From NCBI RefSeq assembly GCF_005239225.2, contig NC_133300.1:15343875-15407874 (forward strand): DNA of 64,000 nt. The letters are read 5' to 3'. This document shows positions 56,467-64,000 of the stretch, in pieces. Origin of the DNA: Populus alba (Eukaryota; Streptophyta; Magnoliopsida; Malpighiales; Salicaceae). Position 1 is the stretch's first letter; each line of letters starts with the position of its first letter. The translations under genes were made by a program, and so were the position numbers. The notes under the pieces were generated by a model that searched no databases, had not been told where the DNA came from, and saw nothing but the letters and a program-made list of their open reading frames with translations.

Positions 56467-57102
56467 ATGACTCTCAGCGGCAAAGGAGCTCCAGCAACGC
56501 AGCAGCAGCGGATCCAGCATCTCCAACTGGTCAAGCAGTGGCAGAGAAGGCTCCAGAAGCGCGAGCACTTGTCTGAGCAACAGCGTGAGGAGCATCTCGA
56601 GCTGCAGCGGATCCAGCATCTCCAACTGGTCAAGCAGTGGCAGGGATGGCTCCAGAAGAGCGAGCACTTGTCTGAGCAGCAGCGTGAGGAGCATCTCGAG
56701 CTGCTGGAGCTGCTGAAGGAGCTGCTGGAGCAGCAGCGGGAGCTGCTGGAGCGGCGGCGGCAGCAGCTGGAGCGGCGGCGGCAGCTGCTTGAGCAGCGGC
56801 CGCAGCTGCTGGAGCAGCGGCAGCAGCTGCTCGAGCGGCGGCAGCTGCTAGAGCGGCAGCGGCAGCTGCTCGAGCGGCAGCGGCAGCTGCACGAGCGGCA
56901 GCGGCAGCTGCACGAGCAGCAGCGGCTGCAGTGGCAGCAGCTGGAGCCGCTGCACCGGCAGCAGCAGCGGCAGCGGCAGCAGCTGTTGCTCGAGCAGTGG
57001 CAGGAGCAGCAGCTGTTGCTCGAGCAGCAGCAGCAGCTGTTGCTCGAGCAGCGGCAGCAGCACCAGCACCAGCAGCTGCCTTGGTTTTGGTTTGGAATCT
57101 AA
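56467..57102. repeat. Expanded CAG/CTG minisatellite downstream of TNL-2
   Basis: A GC-rich island of about 620 bp in AT-rich DNA. The left part is a 99-bp direct repeat (gatccagcatctccaactgg at 56511 and 56610). The right part is imperfect 'gcagctgctggagcggcg' units. The + frame is open for 211 codons (Gln/Leu/Glu/Arg, coiled-coil-like). The minus frame 56630-57178 gives a 182-codon poly-Ala/Arg peptide with a KTKAAAGAGAA entry. Neither has a known domain. It is more than twice the size of the TNL-1 counterpart at 6445-6690. Confidence 0.75.
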
Positions 57103-58644
57103 CTTGCTTTAGCTTGAAGATCTTCGTCAGTTTTTGCTCATGGTTTTGGTTTGGGGTAATTTGATTCACATTTTGCAATATTGGTTATCGGTATATTTTT
57201 ATTTTGGCGTCACGGTGTTTCTGCGACCGTAGATTCCAAGAGGTTTTTCCAGCTACTAATTCTATAAATATAATGAAAACAGAAATGAGAAACTCGTCAG
57301 TTTTTCTATTGATGTATAACGAGGAAGAAGACGAGGGGGAGAATAGATGAAGGAGGAGAATAGTGTTAGAAGAATAGAAAGGTGACGAGTAAATACAAGG
57401 GGAGAGCAGTAGCAGTTGATATCCAGAACTCTTAATTAATACTAAAAATCTTATTAATGTAAATGAAGGAAAAAAATGGATTTTGGGGTAATATTATTTA
57501 TATTAGTACTAAAAAACTTGAAAGATTATTATTAAATGTAGTATTTTAAGTAGTGAATAAAAATGATGATGATTATTATTTAATGTGATTATGCTTAATT
57601 AACTAGTGAAAGATTATTATTAAATCAGTATTTTAAGGTTATATTATTTTTCGCTTCTACTATTTTTTGTTATTTTTTCTAATGTTAGTATTTCTAATCT
57701 AAATAAAATATTTAATTTATAACATGTTTTCAATGATTAAATGTTGTCTATTTTTTTATTTTGCAAACAGATTTAATTTTGTTGTGGGATCAGTACTTGA
57801 CCTTATATATTGTGAGTATTAATAAAATGTTTAATTTGTATATAACATATTCTTCTTAAATTTAGGATAATCCCATGTTTGCGGATGAAAGCCTGTGCTC
57901 TGCAAAATTTCAACCTGTATTTTGAAATAGCTAGTCTGTCCACTTTTTTAACTCTGTTTTTTGGTGTATGATATATTTAAATTAAAAACTATATATATTA
58001 ATAAAAACTATATTTTGCTTTTTTTTTAAAATCAATTTCATTTAGAATTCTTTGAAATTAATTTTAAGTATTTTAATATTTCATGTTATAATATTCATAC
58101 TAAAAAATATTTTTTCAACAAAATCTTAATTTATTAATTTAATATTTGATTAAAATCCAATTACACTTATTAACGACCACGTTTTAAAACCATTTTCTCC
58201 CAACAGCAGGCATTTTACATTCAAAATACATGAAAATTGATCTTAAATGGGACCAAGCTGTATGCATGCATTCTAACCATTCTAAACAATTCTCTCATTT
58301 CTCTATTTTAAGAGGTGTTTATTATTGTGGTAATATATAGTTATTTTTTAAAATATTTTTATTTAAAATAAAATTTTTTTATCTTTTAAAATTTATTTTT
58401 AATACAGTATATCAAAAACGATATAAAAAAACTTAATTTGAAGTAAAATTAATAAATAAAAAATTCAATTTTTAAAAATTTTAAAAAACAAACAAGTGCT
58501 CTAAATCCCGACAATCTATTAGATAAAATCATTACGAAAGGCGACATCTTTAATGTGTTACTTTTATGTTAAGACCTCGTTTGTTTCATAAAAAGTTGTT
58601 AGAATTTAATTAATATTTTAAATTTTCAAATCACATCAGAACAC
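57103..58644. other. AT-rich spacer matching 6700-8000, no gene recognised
   Basis: Blocks shared with the spacer after TNL-1 end near 58580 ('aggcgacatctttaatgtgt', cf. 7942). Extra non-shared sequence lies at 57190-57850. No gene was seen. Confidence 0.6.
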
Positions 58645-58865
58645 AAAGCAGCTTACCTCAGGTAGGGTGCGTTAGGGGTGCTAATACCTTCCCTAACCAT
58701 AACCAGTCCCTTACCCGCGATCTCTGACAAGACCAGTACATCAGGTTTCCTAGTAGCCCTCAATGAATTACTAGGTGGCGACTCCAACGAACGAATTCAA
58801 AGCAAACGCAACAAACGAGAAAAATCGCCAGCCGATGACACGCCGGATTTTGTGGGGTGCGACAA
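58645..58865 (+). mobile_element. Gypsy-type LTR end remnant
   Basis: About 220 bp reading 'aggggtgctaataccttccc', 'ttcctagtagccctcaatga', 'tactaggtggcgactccaac' and ending 'gggtgcgaca' at 58865. The same word order occurs on the minus strand of the gag-only element LTR (40487-40700), so this is the 3' end of a related LTR in + orientation. It abuts Copia-2 coding sequence and the rest of its element is missing. Confidence 0.75.
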
Positions 58866-60304
58866 GTTGTACGAGGAGGTAGTTGATAACTTGTGTTTCC
58901 TATATTACTTGACTTGGGTAAAGTGATTGAGTTGGAGTTTGAATGTTCAATTACCTGTGGGAAATCTTCAGGACCTGATTGGATGAGTGGTGATGGTACT
59001 GTAGTAGGAGTTGTTGAGGGAAGATTATTTAAACCAGTACCAGTATCTGGAGTTCTGAGTGACTCTTGATCTTGTTGCCCCTCTTGATCTTGTTGTACCA
59101 TTGTAACTGGTTGTTCAGACATTGACTGCTCTAAAATATTTTGTTGAATTTGGATCTGAGTATCTTCTGCAAAGATAGAGCTCTCCCCCTGCAGAGGATG
59201 CTGAGAGACGCCCCCTAAGTAATAGAATTCACTCTCGTGAAAAGTCACATCGGCAGTAATGTGCATGGTCTGAGTGGGAGGATGAAAACATTTATAGCCC
59301 TTCTGAGTATCAGCATAACCCATGAAGACACAACGCAAAGCACATGGATCAAGCTTTCCCCGTTGGTGTGGATATACCTGAACATAAGCAACACATCCAA
59401 AGATACGTGGTTCAAGATTTGGTGTAGACGGCATGGTGAGGCGAGTGGTCAATTCTTGAAATGGAGTTTTATACTAAAGAGTGCTGGATGGAGTTCTATT
59501 AATGAGGTAAGCAGCAGAACAAAGAGCCTCCCCCCAAAAATAATGAGGTAAATGAGCTTCAAATAAGGAGGCACAAACAACTTCCAGGAGATGTCGATTC
59601 TTACGCTCAGCGACCCTATTCTTTTGTGGTGTATATGCACATGTGGTGTGATCAACAATACCATGTTGAATTAAAAAATTATGCAGATCATGGTTGATGT
59701 ACTCTCCTCCATTGTCAGATCGAAGCGTCATGATTTTCTTGTTGAATTGAGTAACAACATATTGATAAAATAGTTTAAATTTGACAGTTACTTCACTTTT
59801 CTGTCTTAAAGAAAAAACCCAGGTCATCCGGGTGCAATCATCAATGAATGTCATAAACCACTTATAACCCTTAATTGTGGAAACACGTGATGGTTCCCAA
59901 ATATCAGAATGGACAATCATGAAAGGCATAGAAGTTTTATTCAACCTTAATGGATAAGAAATACGATGACTTTTTGCCAAAATGCAAGTTTCACAATGGA
60001 AGTCTGATTTAGTAAAATGAGAAAACAACTCTAGAAATAGAAGTTTCAGATAACCAAAGGAGGCATGACCTAATCGTCTATGCCAGAGCCAAATTTTCTT
60101 CATCCTGATAGACTCACCTCCTCTCACATTATGTGTATGACTTAATCTTTTAACTGTGTCATCTGTCAAGTCCAGATAATATAGTTTTCCTCTCCTAGTA
60201 CCATATCCAATCACGACCCTGGTGTGAAGATCCTGAAATAGACAATACAATGACCAAAAACACACAGTACAATTAAAGGAGTCAATGATTTGAGGAACAG
60301 ATAG
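58866..60304 (-). pseudogene. Copia-2 integrase region
   Basis: Continues the gag frame after a TAG at 60305-60307. It holds the GAG-pre-integrase motif WHRRLGHASFGYLK with CETCILAKSHR, and the integrase core with HSDIWEP, TFIDDCTRMTWVF, LRSDNGGEY and AERKNRHLLEV. A second TAG follows at 59474-59476, and then the frame resumes with FGCVAYVQVYPHQRGKLDP and a Gln-rich linker. No frame change is needed across it. The integrase catalytic D, D, E are present. Confidence 0.87.
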
Positions 60305-61543
60305 CTAGTCATAGTCAAGTGAAGGGACAACTAAGACATGATCAAGACTTAATGAGGATGTAAGAGATAAAGACCCTTCTCCTATAACTCGGTAAGTGGT
60401 GCCATTGGCACTGAAAATATGTGTTTGGCTGGAAGGTGTGACAAAGTGTACCCCAATAAGACTAGATGTCATGTGATCCGTTGCACCAGTGTCAATAATC
60501 CAAGATCTATTACCTGTAAGTGAGGATGTGTAAGAATTACATGCAGCAGCAAAGGCCTTGGAGTCAGTTGTACCTAATGGGATTTTTGATGAAGTCTCCT
60601 GTAATGACTGGGCAGATGCAAATGAGGCTCGATTTGAGTCCCTTTTGCACCCTTTGTGAACCCATCCATCTGGATAACCAATGATCTCATAACAACCTTT
60701 AATTGTGTGATTATCTAAACCACATTTGGTACATTTCATTGGAGGTTTGTTACGAGCAAGGTTGGCATTGTAGTTGTGCAGTCGAGATTGTCTAGACCTG
60801 GCAACGGCAAGAGCTGTGGCTTCGGAGGTTACACCTGCTTCAGACATGGTTTCTTGTCGGTTACTTTCTCGTTTAATATGTGCGTATGCAGCCTCAAGTT
60901 CTAGCTTTGGCTCCATCCTCAAAATCTCTCCTCGGAATTGATCAAAATTATTGTCCAAACCTGCAAGAAATATATAAACTCTAAGATGATCAACTTCTTT
61001 TCGTCTAGTTTCAATGTCTGACGGATGCTCCATGGTGCTTGGACTTAATTGATCAAGCTCCTGAAAAATCTCAGTGAGCTCACTGTAATATTTGGCAACT
61101 GAAACACACGTCTGTCTCATTATGAATGATCTTCTGTGAAGGTCGTAAATCATAGCTTCATCAGCCCCATCTGAATATGTCTGTTTGATTGCATCCCAGA
61201 CTTGTTTTGTTGTGTCATAACGAATAAACCTTTTAATCTGATTCGGTTGCATGGCGTCAAATAACCAACTCTTGACTTGGAAATCTGCTGCACGCCATTT
61301 ATTAAATGTGGGATTTGTAACTGCAGGTTGGGTGATATCACCAGTCAGATGACCATGTTTTTCTCGCCCAGCTGTCTTCATCTCTATGATTTGATGCCAT
61401 AGAGAATAGTTATTCTCATCCAGTTTGATTCCTGAAGAGAAATTAGATGTGTCACTCTGCAACGTGACTATTTGTGTGGTAGTGTTGGAGTCTCCTGACA
61501 TGAAGGATTTATTGGTGTTTACTGAACCATCATCATCTGCCAT
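60305..61543 (-). CDS. Copia-2 gag and protease
   Basis: 412 codons, start MADDDGSVNTNKS. It has the gag N-terminal motif KLDENNYSLWHQIIEMKTAG, a middle gag domain (KQVWDAIKQTYSD, VYIFLAGLDNNFDQFRGEIL), a zinc knuckle CTKCGLDNHTIKGCYEIIGYP-like segment near residue 275, and the protease WIIDTGATDHMT near residue 350. It ends at a premature TAG after VVPSLDYD, where related proteins continue into the pre-integrase region. Confidence 0.88.
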   Translation of the reverse strand: MADDDGSVNTNKSFMSGDSNTTTQIVTLQSDTSNFSSGIKLDENNYSLWHQIIEMKTAGREKHGHLTGDITQPAVTNPTFNKWRAADFQVKSWLFDAMQPNQIKRFIRYDTTKQVWDAIKQTYSDGADEAMIYDLHRRSFIMRQTCVSVAKYYSELTEIFQELDQLSPSTMEHPSDIETRRKEVDHLRVYIFLAGLDNNFDQFRGEILRMEPKLELEAAYAHIKRESNRQETMSEAGVTSEATALAVARSRQSRLHNYNANLARNKPPMKCTKCGLDNHTIKGCYEIIGYPDGWVHKGCKRDSNRASFASAQSLQETSSKIPLGTTDSKAFAAACNSYTSSLTGNRSWIIDTGATDHMTSSLIGVHFVTPSSQTHIFSANGTTYRVIGEGSLSLTSSLSLDHVLVVPSLDYD

Positions 61544-61740
61544 GATTTTGGCTTAGAAGTGATGAGAGGAAGAAGTAGAGAGAACAAACAGAGTAATTTG
61601 GTTGAGGGAACAATGAACAGTGGTTGTGAAGGGTGACTAGTGGTTGCTGCTACGAAATCACTGCTACTGTGAAGGGTGCTGACGGCTGCTGTGGCGGAAG
61701 CGATTTTTGGAACTAGGGCAAGAGACAGTCAAGATCGACT

Positions 61741-61752
61741 GCTCTGATACCA
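61741..61752 (-). other. Copia-2 primer binding site (initiator tRNA-Met)
   Basis: Minus strand TGGTATCAGAGC, immediately after the 209-bp LTR, identical to the Copia-1 site. Confidence 0.9.
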
Positions 61753-61961
61753 TATCAGAATTGGTGATTGTAATATTCTCTTATTCATTCTTTGTATAAC
61801 AGCAGACGTGAATATATATACATAGACTGGGAAACTATTTAGGAATATTTTTCTGAGCCTATAATCTTGCAGCCTATAATCTTGCAGAATCACATAATAG
61901 ATTCTCACTAATTAGGAATATATATAGCTCATACTAATTAGGAATATACAGCTCATTGACA
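61753..61961 (-). repeat. Copia-2 5' LTR
   Basis: 209 bp from the primer site to the junction with RPOT-4 sequence. It contains a short direct repeat 'gcctataatcttgcag' (about 61857 and 61873) and 'actaattaggaatata' twice. No partner LTR is in the window, so age cannot be estimated. Confidence 0.85.
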
Positions 61962-63554
61962 AGGAGCCTCTAAAGAACCCATCTTTTTTGAGAAACTTAA
62001 GTTCCATTCGCTTAATAACACAAGTCCACGACTGAGTTTTCGAGCAATTGGCGAAATATCAACCCATGAAGATTTTATGGGAAAACCCAGTTTTATTTTT
62101 TTGAGAAATAGTGATAGTACTAATGGGAATCGGTGTGCTGGATTTTTCCCAAGAGGGTATGTGAGTGTAGCTGAGGCAGTATCATCAACAGATGTTGAAG
62201 ATAATGTGTCTGGTGCCGATGAAGTGCGAGAATTACAGCCAGAAATGAGGAAAGAAGAGGAGCACTTTAGGAGGAGGAGGCTACATGCTAACCCTGGAAT
62301 AGGGTCAAGGAAGCATAGGGTCTTAAGGAGAAGGCAAGTGAAGATTGAGGCGGAAGCATGGGAACTGGCAACGAAAGAATATAAGGAGCTTTGTCGAATG
62401 TTGAATGGGGTTTTTCTGGATTTCTTTTTTATATATTATTAGTTTTTACTTTCAGTCCAAGTTCTTCTGCTGTTCATAGTTCCAGGCAGGACACTAAATA
62501 TGCACGTAGGAAAAACAATTTAGTGTAAGATCCTTTAGATACTAAGTTTTTACAATTTTGTCATTATGTATCAAACTTTTCATATCACGGGCCTTATTAA
62601 GGTGAATATTCTATTACGCCTTTCTCTTTTGAGCTACAATTTCTTCAAAGCATGGACATGGTGGTGGACTCATAAGAGTGACATTTCAACTTTCCTTTGT
62701 CAGAGCTCATCTCATGTTTGGACATTGTTTCACTATGGATTTATACTTTTGCATTTCCCTGTTGGGGATAGCAATTATCTTTATCATTTCAATTATGTGT
62801 GTTCTTGTTTCTGCCTTTGTTTAAGTTATTCTCTTAGTTTAGACTTTAAGGCACGCGTGACACTTTGCTCTACTGTCTCTTCTGACTATGGGAGGTGCTT
62901 CCTCTTTTTCTTTTCCTTTTTTTTTTTTTTTTTTTTAAAAAAAGAACTATACAATGAAGAGATATTTAGGTGTACCATTCTTAATCCATTTTTTGGACCT
63001 CCTAACTCTTCAGTCTTGTTCTCTTTCTTTGAACTGATCAGGACTGAATCTGTAACAGTTTCTGTGATGAAACAGATTAGAATACACAATATCTTGGAGA
63101 AAACAAGGAAGAAAAAGGAAAAGGCTAATGATAGCAAGAATGGTGTAGAAGGTGAATCCCCTGCTGTCATGAAGGAACAAGAAGACCTAAGAAAAAAGGT
63201 TACTGATTTGATTAAAAAACAAAAGCTGCCAGCTGTGAGGAAGATTGTGAAGGGGAAGGATGCTTCAAAACCATGGAATGCAGATGCTAGGGCTAAGGTT
63301 TGTGTGCTTGTATCGTGTCCGAATTTGATTTCTGTCCTTGCACTTTGAAGGTTGGAAGCCGTCTAATTGAAGTGCTGTTACAAACAGCTTATATACAGCC
63401 TCCCTGTGATCAGTTAGCTGATAGTCCATCTGAACCTCAACCTGCATTTGTACATTCATTCAGGACCGTGTCATATGAAAATAAGTATGACGTCATTCTT
63501 TAATTGACTCGATGAGCTCAATTTATCTTTTCTTCCTTGTAATTGCTGCTAGCT
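61962..63554 (+). pseudogene. RPOT-4: broken copy of the RPOT 5' half
   Basis: Begins inside exon 1 at the codons for GASKEP, cut by the Copia-2 LTR. The exon-1 part is open to about 62392 with a 9-bp in-frame deletion (EEEKEEH becomes EEEH). It then jumps from GAGCTT into the middle of intron 1 ('gtcgaatgttgaatggggtt'), losing about 550 bp with the rest of exon 1 and its donor. Exon 2 (63076-63297) and exon 3 (63351-63484) are full length and very similar to RPOT-1, though the exon-3 acceptor is gaag rather than gcag. Intron 3 is cut after about 70 bp by TNL-3. There is no start codon, no exon 4 onward and no catalytic domain, so it is non-functional. Confidence 0.88.
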
Positions 63555-64000
63555 GATGCTTGAATCATTGCCTGAGGTTCCATCTAAAGTTCAAACAATA
63601 TATTTGAATGGTTGTATAAGCTTAAAAACAATTCCAAATCTGATAAAGCTAAGCAATTCCAAAAGATCAGAGTTCATATGTCTTAACTACTGGGAATTGT
63701 ACAATCATAATGGCCAAGACAGCATGGGGTTGACCATGCTTGAAAGATACCTCAAGGTCTTCTCTTAATCATACCCCAACCTTTTTGTATCTCTCTCCCT
63801 CTCCCTCTATCTATCCAAAATTTTTGTTTTTCATGGTACAGGGTTTGTCTAATCCAAGACCTGGATTTGGTATCACTGTTCCAGGAAATGAAATTCCAGG
63901 CTGGTTTAACCATCAAAGTAAGGGATCTTCAATTAATGTGCAAGTGCCTAGTTGTAGCATGAGGTTTGTTGCGTGTGTTGCATTCAGTGCAAATGGTGAA
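63555..64000 (+). pseudogene. TNL-3: 3' part of a third TNL gene, runs off the window
   Basis: Starts abruptly inside the LRR exon at the codons for MLESLPEVPSKVQTIYLNGC and keeps that exon to its donor at 63756 (ERYLK|gtcttc). The next exon begins at 63842 with GLSNPRPGFGITVPGNEIPG and runs open to the window end in the C-JID. Splice sites and frames match TNL-1 and TNL-2. TIR, NB-ARC and most LRRs are missing because the left side is RPOT-4 intron. What follows beyond 64000 is unknown; as placed it has no promoter or start. Confidence 0.88.

Larger units (their letters stand above)
58866..61961 (-). mobile_element. Copia-2: 3'-truncated Copia retrotransposon
   Basis: Minus strand. It has a 5' LTR at 61753-61961 (209 bp, starting TGTCAATGAGC in element orientation), primer site TGGTATCAGAGC at 61741-61752, gag and protease, then integrase. 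Coding ends abruptly in the integrase C-terminal region (LPPRTT) at 58866, where the Gypsy-type LTR remnant begins. Reverse transcriptase, RNase H and the 3' LTR are gone. The reading frame is intact apart from two in-frame TAG stops. The 5' LTR is joined to RPOT-4 inside exon 1. Confidence 0.88.

Noticed and set aside
56630..57178. Minus-strand Ala/Arg-rich, histone-H1-like protein
   Set aside because: The entry (MQNVNQITPNQNHEQKLTKI) is shared flank sequence and the rest is repeat-coded Ala; there are no Lys-Pro motifs or globular domain.
1..64000. tRNA, rRNA or riboswitch genes
   Set aside because: No cloverleaf-like or rRNA core words were recognised by eye; the tRNA-Met match is only the Copia primer sites. 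A covariance-model scan would be decisive.

Overview
This is a plant nuclear window, very AT-rich, with GT-AG introns, Copia, Gypsy-type and CACTA transposons, and clustered TIR-NBS-LRR (TNL) immune-receptor genes. The TNLs carry a C-JID domain and a half-length TIR-like domain at the C-terminus (TNLT layout). From memory of that family the source is probably poplar (Populus, Salicaceae); this is an inference, not a database match.

Layout. 1-3921: TNL-1, exons NB-ARC to C-terminal TIR-like; its first (TIR) exon is left of the window. 3922-8930: AT-rich flank with a GC-rich CAG/CTG minisatellite. 9289-13864: RPOT-1, seven in-frame exons of a phage-type organellar RNA polymerase whose catalytic half is missing. 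13865-27900: scrambled partial copies of RPOT-1 and of TNL flanks, a decayed Gypsy protease, and a young Copia element (Copia-1, 18689-23673) with near-identical LTRs. 27979-29591: a non-autonomous CACTA element. 30530-32345: orphan copies of a TNL upstream module. 32361-42574: a 10.2-kb LTR element encoding only gag, with an internal minisatellite. 42980-44980: a 1.04-kb tandem duplication. 46375-54314: TNL-2 and its upstream region, frameshifted by a 7-bp duplication in the LRR exon. 54315-58600: its flank, matching the flank of TNL-1, with an expanded CAG/CTG minisatellite. 58645-61961: a Gypsy-type LTR remnant joined to a truncated Copia (Copia-2). 61962-63555: RPOT-4, a broken copy of the polymerase 5' half. 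63555-64000: the 3' part of a third TNL, fused into RPOT-4.

The order TNL, CAG/CTG minisatellite, RPOT repeats at least twice. The window is therefore best read as a segmental duplication array whose unit carries a TNL and part of an organellar polymerase gene, later broken by transposons, deletions and microhomology joins. The TNLs would act as intracellular immune receptors (TIR NADase signalling, NB-ARC switch, LRR/C-JID recognition). The polymerase pieces cannot act as polymerases because no catalytic domain is present. No prokaryote-type system, CRISPR array, rRNA or tRNA gene was recognised.
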